Part shown: one piece after another, positions 11,399 to 22,332 of the stretch
How positions within the stretch are numbered: position 1 is the stretch's first letter
Layout: every line of letters begins with the position of its first letter
Source: Toxorhynchites rutilus septentrionalis
Lineage: Eukaryota > Arthropoda > Insecta > Diptera > Culicidae
Direction of reading: 5' to 3'
Length of the DNA: 64,000 bases
NCBI RefSeq assembly: GCF_029784135.1
Contig: NC_073746.1
Span: 115,938,035-116,002,034 of the forward strand
Translations under genes and position numbers: made by a program
Notes under the pieces: model-generated
Seen by the model: the letters and a program-made list of their open reading frames with translations, nothing else
Told to the model about the DNA's origin: nothing
Database searches by the model: none

Positions 11399-14300
11399 TA
11401 TTATTATTATTATTACTATAATTTCATCTTGTATTATTTCATCTCTGTACTCTACAATCCATCTCACCCCTACTCTTCCATAAATAAAATATTATTATAT
11501 TTTAATCTAGTGGAAATTCTTCTGTTGGTTGAAGAAAATGCAACTGCAATATGTTAACAATTAAAGAACATTTCGAGGTTTCGAGCCGTATTATCTCATA
11601 TATCTTGTTTTAAGACATTTCCAAATGCTCGTAAGAGCAAATTGTCTTAGTTTGCATCGTGCTCTTTTTCTGCCGCACATCGTTATGTCGTCCGAATAAT
11701 TAAACTTCTTGAAAAAGCGAAATTGGAAATTCTTAAAAATTGAATCTGATATACTTCCCATTTACGTGAATTGTAGTCTTCGTGTGCAACTTATTTTCTG
11801 ATTTCTCACACTCGACGTCTGTCACCTTTCTGTTCACCGGAGGCTCTTGGTCAGGATGTCGCTTTAAGGGCCGTCGTTAATCTTGCGTATAGTTTGATGG
11901 ACAAAATACTCTATATGACTCATATGTCCATAAACGTGACACTCTCGGCCGTTCGCAAAACAAGCCGACGCTCGGTGATAATAATACCTAATAATAATGA
12001 AATCCATTTGGTACTGCTGCTGCTAATGCCTATCATCTTGTTTCACCCAATTGAAGTGGGTTGAAACTCTCATTCTTCCGTAACAAGAACTTTTTGAAAC
12101 AACTCTGACTACATCCTTCATTTCTTCATCCTGCCAATATTTGCCAATATTTGAATCACTGAATACTTAATTGCAGTATTTGATCCTCAAATTGCTCTAA
12201 ACTTCTCCACAATATAAAATTTGTACTCCATAATCCCATAAAAAAGCAATGGAAATTGAATCTAATTAATTCACTCATTTACCTTATTCTGATCTTCGTG
12301 ATTGTTGCATCATTCTTTGTATCCAACCTAGTTAGAAATAAAATCGCGACGTTGGTTCTCTCTGGAGAATGCTATTCCTGCTGTTTCCGAAAAGCGCATT
12401 TTCCTCTATCAACTTCGATTCGGTCCCGAAAATCCTCTGCGTTTTCGGAGGAATTCTATCTGATCTTTGTGAAATGCATTCAATGCTGCTGTTGCTGCCA
12501 ATGCAACTCATTTGAACTCTTCCTCGTTGCTACTAGAATTAAACTAAATTCAACTTCCATCCATCAACATCTTCCATTGTTTCTTGTTTCATTCAGTTTC
12601 GGTTAGCTAAACCCCTAACCTACTTCCATAAGTGGAAAAAATACTGTCTCCACTTCCATTTCATTCGGTCCAAATTTGTCAAGTTTTCAAAACTAAATAC
12701 CTAATTGATGTATTTAATCCCCAATTTATTCCAAACATCTCCACAATATGAAATTGGTACTTTACCTGATTTTAATCTTCGCAATTGTCGAATCATTTTT
12801 CGTGTCCAACTCAGTTTCATATTCCATTCTACCATTCCATATTCCAATATATGCTACATTTCTGTTCACTGGAGGCTCCTAGTCAGGTTGTCATTTCAAG
12901 AGCCGTAGTTAATCTTGCGAAGAGTTTGATTGTCAAACACGCGAAATATGTCCTGAACCAGTCAACGCTCGGTGAGGAACGTTTCCACACCTCCAGAAAT
13001 TGGAAATAAAATCACGACGTTGATTAATACTTATACTCTGAATACTCTTCATTCTCTTTCAATATTATGATTCGGTTCCGGAAATCTTTGACGTCTTCCA
13101 TTGAAAGCTATCTGATCATTGTGGAACTTATTTGATACTGCTGCTGTCAATGCCACTCATTGACCATTATTATTCGAAACTCTTCCTAGTTGCTTTTCTC
13201 AATTTCTTGATTTCGTACTAAATTTATTTGATCACTCGTTATATCTTGTTTCACCCAGTTTCAGTAGGCTAAAACCCTTATCCTTTCATAACTGGTACCT
13301 TTTGAAACAAATCAGACTACAGTCTTCAATTCCTTATCTAGTTCATAGTTGCAATGCTTCGACACAGAAGCCAACGCTGAACCAACGTGCTACTGCTTTA
13401 AAAGGTGCCTTGACTAATCATCAGCAGTCTTCCTCGCTGTGACAGAGTTGTACATTGAATCGACAATTCATCGGGTCGAACTAATGCATTTGCAATGGAG
13501 CGATTTTCCATCCGATAATTCTAGATGAAGAAGCATTGATCCAGATTTTATTTTGAATATCCCGAGCTTCGTCAGCGGTGATAATTAGCTGTAACTCGAA
13601 TGCTCGCTTGTCAAAATCGACTTCGCCATCCAACTTTAAACATTTCTGTATGGTGAGGGAGCCTAACATTCATTATTATTGTTGTTGAAAACAAGAAATC
13701 ATTGCACATTGTGTTGGTCAAGGCCTGATCGAAGAGAATGCCTTTTTGTACTCTGAGATTGCTACTTGTTTGTCCTTCAAAATTCCTTCAGAGCCCATTG
13801 ATTAGATTTCTTTAATCTCAGAATTAGCACTCCATATATTTCCATCGAAACCTAAAACATTCATAGAAATTCGTCAATCTCCACCGATTCTTTTATTCTT
13901 CTTCTTGAAACTTCGCCCGTTTCCATCGGAGTCCAACATCAAATAAATCAACTTTCTTTACGGGAGCTCCGTCTCCGTTCGTCTAAATTTGCGCGACTGC
14001 TAATATAATCATCCAATATGATCCATAAGTGAGCGCTTCAAACACGAAAACTCAGTCCAGAAGTCGCATCGCTTACAGAAGCGAAGTAATTCTGTAAATC
14101 TTCTGCGGCCGGTGAGTACATGGGTACTAATCAGGTAATGCGGCGTTGATTTCCTTTTTTTTTACACTGCGATACCATCACAGCTCAATAGAAGCGCGTC
14201 CTCGCGCTGATAGTGGAGAAGCAGAGTGTCAACAATGTTCTACTCTAGATGTTACTACTGCTGCTACCGAAGTAGACCGATGCGATGCTCAGCTCGATTA

Positions 14301-14729
14301 TTGGTTTCTCGGATTAACTTCGATTTTCACTGTTGCTGCTGCTGTTACTAATGTTACTATTAAAGTAGACCGATACGAAGCCCAGCTAGATGGTTGCTTG
14401 AATAATGTTGGAGATAAAGAATATTTCCGTATCGTATTTGTTGAAGCCTGACATAAGTTATAATCGAAGTAAATGCCTCTTGATACTGTGAGATTTACTA
14501 CTTTTTTTGAATTCCTTTGAATATTCTATTAGTGTCCATTGATTATTTCTGTTTATTCTTAATATTAGCACTTCGTCTATTTCCACAGAAGTCTAAAATA
14601 TATATAGAAACTCGTCTATCTCCACCGAATTTCTATTCTTCTTGCCTGAAAACTCCGCCTATTTCCATCGGAGCATAACATCAATCAAATAAATCTGCGG
14701 GAGCTAGAAGTCCGACCAATTTTGCGCCA
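11399..14729. repeat. Degenerate repeats between the two 0.57-kb blocks
   Basis: No gene is seen. Several phrases recur at roughly 1-kb spacing, for example CTGTTCACCGGAGGCTC near 11831 and CTGTTCACTGGAGGCTCC near 12863, and CTTGTTTCACCCA near 12039 and 13248. A more diverged third copy of the 0.57-kb block lies at about 14000-14400 (AATGCGGCGTTGATT, then GAAGCGCGTCCTCGCGCTGA). Together with the flanking blocks this is an old, partly tandem repeat field with a main period near 3.9 kb. Confidence 0.55.
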
Positions 14730-15310
14730 TGTCGCGACCGCCAATATTATCCATTATGATCAATGGATAGGCTTCAAATATGAAGTCTCAGTCCAGAAGT
14801 TTCATTGCTAGCTACAGCGAATAAAACTCATTAAAACCCTTTCTGTAGCTAGCTAATACGTGGGTGCCAATCACGTAATGCGGCGTTGATTCCACACTGC
14901 GACACTCTCTCGGCTTAATGGAAGCGCGTCCTCACGCTATCAGCGGAGAGAGAGTGCCGACAATGTTCAGCTCGCGATGTTACTGCTGCTGCTACCGAAG
15001 TAGACCGATGCGAGGCAAAGTTCGATTGTTGGTTGTCCGGATGAACTTCGATGTCCGCTGCTACTGCTGCTTCTGTTGCTGCTGCTATTGAAGCAGACCG
15101 ATGCGACACCTAGCTTGATTATCGGCTGCTCGGGATAGCTCCGTTGTTCGCTGCAGCCACTGCTACTGGTTTTCCTTCCAGATGTTGCTCGTATCACGTC
15201 CGTTGTCAGAATGCCGGCTGCGCGGAATGGTTCGCGCTTTTATACCCTGACTCATATTTTCCTTTCATCTGATTATTCTATAGTTTTCATGGCATGTTTC
15301 TCATGCTTTT
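14730..15310 (+). repeat. 0.57-kb repeat block, copy 2 (occupied site)
   Basis: Same content as 10827-11398 with a handful of substitutions. It ends CATGCTTTT at 15310, where the element at 15311-18605 begins; the block resumes at 18606 with TTTTTTTATTATTATT and runs to about 18669. This makes copy 1 a pre-insertion reference for the element. Confidence 0.85.
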
Positions 15311-16051
15311 GACGTAGGACTACGTCTAACCGGAAGATATAGGGGGTGAAATGGAAATCTAGGCACTGAACAAGTAGGAAAAAATGCAAGATTTGGAACG
15401 CTTATAACTCGAGCATTTCTCAATAGATCGCAAAGGTTTTTGCATCAATTGATAGGAAATATATCTACGCATCTATCATAACGAATAACATTTCATTTTT
15501 CTTGAGATAAATAATTGAATAATTGTGAAATATCAAGCATTGTCAAAATGCACTATGTGCCCATTTTTGATTGGTCCATTTTGTGCTCCTCAAATCGTAC
15601 CGACCAAAACGGGCAACCAGAGCAGCAGCGAAATAGAATGAAGCACGATTGGAAAGGAAAAAGAAAAAAATGAACGAAACATTGGTCGCAGTCTCACACA
15701 TGCGTAATTCTCGAGCCAGCCAGTCAGCTTAAAAATCCACGCTCCGCTGCCGTAACGATCATTCTTTGTGTGGACACCGACTGGACAACATCGTTGCTGG
15801 ACGAGCTGGATGGCGAGGGATCGAGTGCCTTTCTCAAGGCAAGAGGGCGGAGGTGGTAGCGCTGGAGTAGAGTAATAGAGTAGAGTAGAGTTTTCAAAGG
15901 GCCTTTCTCAAGGCTAGAGACGAATGAACTGCAAAAGTTTAAAGTCTCTATAATTCAAGACCTTCCTTCCTTCCGTAACTATCATTCTCATTCAAACCGT
16001 ACACCACATCGGTTCGCATCACAACACATCAACAAACCAACCCAAGCAGCC

Positions 16052-16260
16052 ATGTCTGGACATGGTAAAGGAGGAAAAGTGAAGGGAAAGGCAAAATCCC
16101 GCTCGAACCGTGTTGATCTGGAGTTCCCCGCAAGGGTAGCTAGGCCGAGCGCGTTAGTACCAGTGCACCAGTCCACCTAGCCGGCGTTATATAGTTTCGG
16201 CCGCCGAAGTGATCGAGTTAGCTGGCAAAGCTGCTCGCGACGATAAGAAAACCCGCATTC
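16052..16260 (+). pseudogene. Histone H2A pseudogene 1
   Basis: Starts MSGHGKGGKVKGKAKSRSNR, the classic insect H2A N-terminus (Arg4 is His). After the segment VDLEFP about 24 bases corresponding to VGRIHRLL are missing. It resumes with RKG-like sequence, a damaged GAGAPVYLA block, then the equivalents of [20 protein letters not shown] with stop codons, and ends near CGCATTC. The acidic patch and docking region cannot be made intact. The leader upstream (about 15980-16050, AACACATCAACAAACCAACC) looks like a histone 5' leader. Confidence 0.85.
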
Positions 16261-16496
16261 GGAACAGAACATATTCGGTTCGGTGGACATCAAGACAACA
16301 GGCAGTTGCAGCGAGTGGCGAGTGGCAAACGCAATCGCAAAACGGCATCAGGTAGCAGAAGAAAAAAGTTTGTTCTTTATACAAACTGCTTTGGTGGCAA
16401 ATCCAGAATAAGGCGGCATCGAGGGCGTTCGAAATGGTTTTTTTTTCAAAACCACGAGTACTAAGTTTTCTAAATTGGAACCATTCCATAAAACAA

Positions 16497-16512
16497 GGCG
16501 CTTTTCAGGGCC
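16497..16512 (+). promoter_or_regulatory. Histone mRNA 3' stem-loop, degenerate
   Basis: GGCGCTTTTCAGGGCC has the TTTC-type tetraloop and 16-base size of the histone RNA stem-loop (consensus GGYYCTTYTNAGRRCC) with one G-G mismatch in the stem, followed by ATTAAACC and AAAAAAGAG, a possible U7-type downstream element. The corresponding site in copy B is 32750-32765. Confidence 0.7.
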
Positions 16513-16703
16513 ATTAAACCTTCCAAAAAAGAGTTTAGGAAATACAGTTCAATGCTTTCTAAAACAATATCCAAAATAATAATAAAACACAAATTGATTT
16601 TTTCATAATTTGTTTGCCAGGATATGATGAGTATGTGAATTTGGCAGTTGTTCTGAGCTTATTGATTTTAACCAATTCTTAAATTGCTTCTAGATTGAAA
16701 GTA

Positions 16704-16930
16704 CAGTAATTTACACTTATCTCGACATTTAGCTAATTGGTCGGACCAGTAATGCGACATATTTAGTTGGACATTTTTGTAAACATAGAGTTCGGGGTCT
16801 AAATTATGACCCCACATTGAAAGTTGACACTGTACCACTGTCATCGCAAATGTTCAATTACAGGTTAAAATTACCTCCAATCCGATACTGAGTGGTGGTA
16901 ATGCGACGTGCCATTGAATGTAATTTACTG
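16704..16930 (+). mobile_element. Miniature Tc1/mariner-type element (copy in A)
   Basis: Left end CAGTAATTTACA and right end TGTAATTTACTG are inverted and each is flanked by TA. Length is 227 bases and it has no coding content. The same element is at the matching position in copy B (32310-32529), so it was already in the repeat before A and B separated. Confidence 0.72.
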
Positions 16931-17087
16931 TAAAATATGTCTCAAGCTGGATGGGAAGAAATTTTCCAACTGTGAAAGCTGTGGCGAGTGGCAAATGCAA
17001 TCGCTAAACAGAAAGGTTTAGCCGAACAAGATGGGGATATCGAGTGATAACAAAACAATAAACTCTTTAGATTGAAGATAATTTTGT

Positions 17088-17103
17088 GATCCTGAAAAGG
17101 ACC
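17088..17103 (-). promoter_or_regulatory. Histone mRNA 3' stem-loop on the minus strand
   Basis: Read on the minus strand, GGTCCTTTTCAGGATC forms a six-pair stem (one G-U) around TTTC, followed by ACAAAATTATC and CAATCTAAAGAGTT, typical of a histone downstream element bound by U7 snRNA. No histone reading frame remains upstream; it faces away from the H2A promoter, as the 3' end of a divergent histone gene would. Confidence 0.7.
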
Positions 17104-17263
17104 CTTTTTAGCCTGCATGTGAATCCAACGAGCGAACAAATCGTAATGAATGTATTGTTTTGCCATCGCTCCGTTTTAACGCTCATTCGTTCGTCTCGTT
17201 GGACTCGCCCCTCTGGCTGAGTCTGCCGATTTGTCTCTATCCTGTGAGTGTGTACCGCTAGAG

Positions 17264-17270
17264 TATAAAA
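17264..17270 (+). promoter_or_regulatory. TATA box of the histone H2A remnant
   Basis: TATAAAA lies about 70 bases upstream of the H2A coding remnant, with a leader CATTTTCTTTCAAACCGTAA between. The same promoter is present in copy B (around 31965-31985, minus strand), so the unit carries histone promoter DNA and was not made from a spliced mRNA copy. Confidence 0.65.
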
Positions 17271-17334
17271 CACGCGGACCCCAAAAAAATATCTCATTTT
17301 CTTTCAAACCGTAAACCCGTGTGGTTGTACGGCA

Positions 17335-17490
17335 TCGGCATCGTGGACGTAACAAAGGAGGACAAGTTAAGGGAAAGGCAAAGTCTCACTCGAACCGTGC
17401 AGGTCTCCAGTTCTCTGTTGGTCGCATTCACTGATTGCTCCGCAAGGGTAACTAGGCCGAACGGATTGGTGCCGGAGGGGTAACTAGGCC
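17335..17490 (+). pseudogene. Histone H2A pseudogene 2
   Basis: The ATG context is damaged, then [20 protein letters not shown] and VGRIH follow in frame, a TGA where Arg is expected, LLRKGN, TAG, AERIGAG, then the sequence leaves H2A and repeats GGGTAACTAGGCCGAACG. About half of H2A (residues 5-50) is present. Two in-frame stops are shared with the copy at 31706-31960, so both descend from an already dead H2A. Confidence 0.85.
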
Positions 17491-17495
17491 GAACG

Positions 17496-18050
17496 ATGGA
17501 CGAGCGATATCGCACACAATGTTGGGACGATTCACATGCTATTGGTTCGGCCTCGTTAAATAGAAATAACGATGAATCTTCTGCAACACATCAGCCGTTA
17601 GATACGCTGTCACAATCTTCACCGAATACAAACGAGTCAACGGACCAGCGAAGACGCTCAGCCTACCATCGAGACGACGCACGAACGACTACAAAGCACC
17701 AGCATATTCCCAGTCAGGTCGGTAATCCAACAAGCTCAACAAAATCAACTCAACGGCATGCAGGCAGACTCACATCGTATAGTAAAGTTTCTGATCCTGC
17801 ATGCATCTTGGTTTACGAGCGACGGAGAACAACCACCGCTAATCACTACAAATCAGTAAAGGCAGCGATGGACAAGCGATATCACTTTGCCTTTAATAAC
17901 ACATCAACAAATCTCAACATGTTAACGGAGATAGCGATGGACGAGCGATCGTTTAATTCTCCATCAGGACAACGCATTGTACACATTAGCATACCCACAG
18001 CAGAGAATCAATCGGTCAGGACCTATATCGTCAACGATGTTTGCAATTGA
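17496..18050 (+). CDS. Unrecognised 184-codon open frame inside copy A
   Basis: An ATG 5 bases after the last H2A-derived repeat opens MDERYRTQCWDDSHAIG and runs to TGA at 18050. The product is rich in Ser, Thr, Asn and Arg, has no membrane segment or known motif, and the phrase (M)DERY/DKRY/DERS recurs three times, about every 120-190 bases, suggesting an internally repeated DNA origin. Base composition is more balanced than in the flanks. It may be a chance frame in captured DNA. There is no evidence that it is expressed. Confidence 0.2.
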   Translation: MDERYRTQCWDDSHAIGSASLNRNNDESSATHQPLDTLSQSSPNTNESTDQRRRSAYHRDDARTTTKHQHIPSQVGNPTSSTKSTQRHAGRLTSYSKVSDPACILVYERRRTTTANHYKSVKAAMDKRYHFAFNNTSTNLNMLTEIAMDERSFNSPSGQRIVHISIPTAENQSVRTYIVNDVCN

Positions 18051-19406
18051 TCCAGGTGGACAGAAACTCGTATCAAAGAAATCAACGCAACTTATTTCAT
18101 CGAATCGCAACGGAAGTCAAACTCTACACAACTCAGCAGCAACATATCGTATCGACCATCGCATCGTAAAATTAAGCAAATCCTACATCGATTCATCACG
18201 GCGGGCGGTAGCCACCCAACTGGACACTCAAAACATCGACAACAAAAGTCAGTCACAATAAATCCGTCGATCAGTATACATCAAGCGTCTTGATTATATT
18301 CGATCATATCTCATCACTTCTACATCGGGTAGCCAGTCTACTCTACTTCGGAACTTTGCTCAGAAACTATCTGGGCGGAGACATCGAGTGATAACAAAAA
18401 CACAACACCAAAGATTCTTTCCAGAACCATCAACATATTCATAAAGAGTAAACAGTAAACTAATCCATTTTTCAGGTAGATAGGTAGGTATTCACGTAGG
18501 AGAAGAAAATAAAACAATATATTTAAAATATATATTTAACAAAAGCTGTCCTCTTTGTATAGTCCTACGTCACTCCGGTTATGTCCCCGACATTACCCAC
18601 CCGTCTTTTTTTATTATTATTATTATTACTATTATTTCATCTTGTATTATTTCATCTCTGTACTCTACAGACGGTTCGTTGGGTTTTTGTCTGGACTTTG
18701 TGTCTCGGATTTTGTTTTGATTTTGGTTGCATTTTTTATGCCAACATATTGGCGATCTAACGCAAAACGTAAACGATCGGTGAGACATCTGGATTTTGTG
18801 TTTGAACTAAGAAAATGATGCTAATGTAACCTAAAACTCAAAAACAAAACACGTGTATTTTACTTCCGGGCTTTCCAAGATAGTTCTCACATGCAGGAAT
18901 CGTGCATTTTTCTACTTGTGTTTGATTGTGCTCTCGAATTTCCTTCTTTAATTCAACCATTATCAACATTTTTATAGTTTTCTCCTGTGAGAGAGAGGAG
19001 CCAGCTCGCTTTTGTTGTGATCACCCTTATGTCAGCGCGAACCAGTTTCAGTGAACCAAGGGGAAGTATTGAGGTCGGACCACATCTTTCATTTCTATAC
19101 TGGGGTGTAAGTTCAAAGCTTCGAACACAAGAGTGTTACATTGGGGAAACAAGATTTTGAGCAATAAAACCTCTTCGCCGGTTGAAATAAATGTAATGAT
19201 AAGCGCTTCATTCGAAGCATAAAATTTCTACGCGTTATATGTGTGTTACTTATTGATCCAAAAACTTGTTTCAATAGCTAAAAAATTGCTTTGAAAGCAA
19301 GCTATTGAAATCACAAAAATCTGTATATAAGGTATATAAGGTGCCAGCTCGGAAATCCACTCAATTATAATTGTACAGCGGCTAAATCATTTTGGAACAG
19401 TTACTG

Positions 19407-19620
19407 ATGCAAAAAAAAACCAAACTTGCTACTGTGAAGAAGGCGACCAGCAAGAAGAAAGCTGCTGATACTGCTGGTGTGGCTGCCCGAAAGCAAAAGT
19501 CAAACAAATCTTCAAAAATCGCTGCATGCAAGCCGATAACGCCGAAGTCATAGAAATCAGTAGCAGCTTCGAAAAAAACTACCATAGCCACACATAACGC
19601 ACAAAACGAGAGAAAACAAG
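19407..19620 (+). pseudogene. Histone H1-like C-terminal tail fragment
   Basis: The frame reads KKTKLATVKKATSKKKAAD then GVAARKQK; after a one-base shift at 19500 it continues as a Lys/Ser/Ala-rich string ending near ITPKS. This composition is that of a linker histone H1 tail. The globular domain is missing. A TATA-like GTATATAAGG lies 75 bases upstream (about 19331). A degenerate histone-type stem-loop follows at 19646-19661. Confidence 0.6.
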
Positions 19621-19645
19621 ATAGTGTTTTCAGCAAATCAAATCC

Positions 19646-19661
19646 AGTTCTTTTCAGAAAG
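19646..19661 (+). promoter_or_regulatory. Degenerate histone-type stem-loop after the H1-like fragment
   Basis: AGTTCTTTTCAGAAAG keeps the CTTTTCAG core of the histone stem-loop but only four stem pairs. Its place directly after an H1-like tail supports a histone origin; alone it would be weak. Confidence 0.4.
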
Positions 19662-21256
19662 AGTTTATCAAATACTGCGGTCAAATACATTATTTTTGTA
19701 ATTTATTCGATCAACGTAAGATTACATCTTTCGAGCACTTATTAGGGGTACAATGAATCTTGAGAAAGACAATTCATTCCGGCTCGACACTCACACAAAC
19801 AATGTTCACACATCAATGTCACAAAAGGGAAGTGGGTGTTGTGAGGGAGAGCAGAGTGAGCGCTACATTTATGTAGACTGTTTGGAAGCGACAGTTATGT
19901 TGTCTATGGGAAATGGTATACAGATTAAATCACACATAAAGGGGAGAAAGAATCTTGACCCTTTTAGTTTTGTGGACAAGACCAATTGGTTCACCTTCAC
20001 TATCGGTCAATTCGATTGGATCTTCAGTGATACTATTGCCTTGATTAGCGACCTGCATGTCAAATTTAAAATTTGCATATGAATGGTCCATCAGTGATGG
20101 GCAGGAATATCATGGCAAAGATGACGAGAGACTGGTAGGATAATTCTCATCTTCATCCGAATCGTGATCACTGCCTGTTAAAATTGCAGACACAGCATCC
20201 TTTTTAGTCAACCTATTATTATTTCCATCGGACACAAACAAAATTCCCTCAAAATGCACCTGAGAGAAATCAATGTTAACTCTTTTAATTGGAAGATTAG
20301 CACTTATTTTATATATTCCACATATGTTGCATATTCAAATTGCATCGGAGAATATACAATCATCGCCCACATTGCAAAAATCGATTCACTGAGCTTGCAG
20401 CAATAAATCAAACTGGAACCAGTGAAAGAATGAATGAAAGAATGAAAGAATTCGCGAAAACTGAATGAAAGATCGGAAAAAGTCACAAATGAGCCCAAAA
20501 CACCCATAAATTCACAAAAGATCTCCACCGACAAACAAATCATAAAAACAGTTTGCTTCTTATTTCGGATATTGTTTTAGTAATCATCGAAATAATTCTT
20601 TAGAACTATATCGAAATTATCAAAGGTAAAAAAAATGTTGGAATGGGCCGATGCTGATGGAAGCCATGATGTGGGCTGACCTGGTACTTCTTTTATTATT
20701 TCCTACATGATCCTTTTTATACCCCCCATATATTCCTGTTAGACGCAGTACTACGTCAAAAATCAAATCGGGGATAAAAACGCACAAAAGTACTCACAAA
20801 CAAAGGTTCACGTCAAGTTTGAACACTTTTCTCACAAATGAATGACAACAACTTGCTTGATTGAAATTGTCAGATTGGAATTTTCTTGATGATGATGCGT
20901 AAGAAGAATAAGAAGAAAACAATCTATCTGTCATTCAGCTGGCTCCTCTCTCTCAGGTTTTCACCTAAGATAAGATCAGACAATAGGGGGTCTTTTACGG
21001 ACCAAATTTCTGTCAGATACGGACCAAATTTCTGTCAGTCGTTCTGATTTCTGATTGGTCGATTTCGATAAATTTTGTAAACAAAGTCGATTTTTCCAGT
21101 GTTGCCAATAAAAATAAATTACGTTGGGTTTGTATTGAATTTAGAAAAAAAATGAATTTAATTGATATTACGATACTTAGTTTAGAGGAAATGTGAAGGA
21201 ATTGTATACACGTTTTACCTAATTATTTTGTTACTATATTTTGATTGAATTGAAAA

Positions 21257-21361
<105 letters not shown>

Positions 21362-21477
21362 CATTTCATGTCAAACCGATATAGTGCTCCTCAGATTTCC
21401 ATGAAAAGTGGTAGTTTCTTTCTTTATTGCAAAATATTAGACCCGTATTTTTTATTTTTTCGTTAGGGTGACCTTTT

Positions 21478-22262
21478 CTTATTTTAGGGTGGTCCGAAAA
21501 ATCATTTTTTTCAACTTTTTCCTAAAAGTGCCTTTTTTAAAAATTCATAACTTTTGAATCACTGAACCGATTTAGATGATCGATATATCAAATTGAAGCC
21601 AATTAATCTTTTTTTGGAAAAATATTAGGCTTGCTAAGAAATCGAATTTTGTTTGCGTAACTATTGATTGTAGTTGTTTTTTGTTATTTTTATGTTTTTT
21701 GTTTTTATGTTTTTATATTTTATGTTTTTTCTTGAAAGCTGAGGATTTATTACATAACATATCTCGATATCAGATAGGCTTTTTTGTGTTTTTGAGTGAC
21801 TTTTCAAAGTTAACCGGTCGTCCGTAAAATCATTTTTCCACTCTTATCCAAAAATAATTTTTTGCAAAAATTTATTACATTTACTACTGAACTGATTGAG
21901 ATGATCGACATATTAAATTGAAGCCAATAAGCCAATCTTTTTTGAAAAAATATCACACTTACCGGAAAGATAGGATTCTAGTCGCATAGGTCTAGTCTAG
22001 TCACATAAGAATATTGAACGAAGACTTAAAACATGTTAAATTTACAAAATAATGACTCTAAAACGAAAAAAACACCTCTCTAGAACCCTCTTTCCAAGTT
22101 CAATACTTTTTTCAATATTTTTTCTATTAAAAATCTACCTCATTGGCTTCAATTAGATTTATTGATCATCTGAATCGGTTCAGAGGTTCAAAAGTTATGA
22201 TTTTTTGAAAAAGTCATTTTTGGGAAAAAGTGGAAAAAATGAGTTTTCGGACAACACTAAAA
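21478..22262. repeat. Foldback repeat with 'ATAACTTTTGAATCACTGAAC' arms
   Basis: The left arm (21478-21640: GGTGGTCCGAAAAATCATTT ... TGAACCGATTTAGATGATC) is repeated as an inverted, diverged right arm (22090-22262: GATCATCTGAATCGGTTCAG ... AAATGAGTTTTCGGACAACA). A second direct copy of the left arm lies inside at 21816-21945. Related fragments occur near 50390 and 35710. No coding content is seen. It is probably a non-autonomous foldback or miniature element. Confidence 0.65.
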
Positions 22263-22332
22263 TGGAAATGGACATAAGTTTAGTTTAATAATCCCCGATC
22301 TATTTGGTTTCTGATACTAATATATTTTATTT

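Larger units (their letters stand above)
15311..18605 (+). mobile_element. Histone-carrying mobile repeat, copy A
   Basis: Starts with the near-palindrome GACGTAGGACTACGTC and ends GACATTACCCACCCGTC. Both ends share GACG/CGTC, and near each end TAACCGGA and GACGTAGGACTA occur in swapped order. It is flanked by four T on the left and seven on the right, whereas the empty site at 11398 has six T, which suggests a T-run target duplication of about 5 bases. Inside are two broken histone H2A copies, a histone TATA/leader, two histone 3' stem-loops, a small TA-flanked miniature element and an unrecognised 184-codon frame. No transposase or reverse transcriptase is seen, so it is non-autonomous or a host-derived unit. 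Copy B (25976-33388) shares much of this layout. Confidence 0.72.
18670..20757 (-). repeat. Possible third member (C) of the GACGTAG repeat family
   Basis: The right edge is GACGCAGTACTACGTC at 20742-20757, the minus-strand version of the family start motif, preceded by TATATTCCTGTTA as in copy B and followed by AAAAA (T run on the minus strand). The left edge is proposed at GACGG (18670), where the 0.57-kb block stops matching, but this end is not a good match to the family right end. It contains a histone H1-like fragment. The remainder (19700-20740) shows nothing recognisable apart from GAATGAAAGAATGAAAG short repeats near 20430. Confidence 0.35.

Noticed and set aside
16942..17166. 74-codon minus-strand frame with MAKQYIHYD
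   Set aside because: It runs straight through the histone stem-loop at 17088-17103, so it is histone 3' flanking DNA, not a gene.
18579..18788. Minus-strand frame with an Ile-repeat
   Set aside because: It is a translation of the TTATTATTATT simple repeat in the 0.57-kb block remnant.
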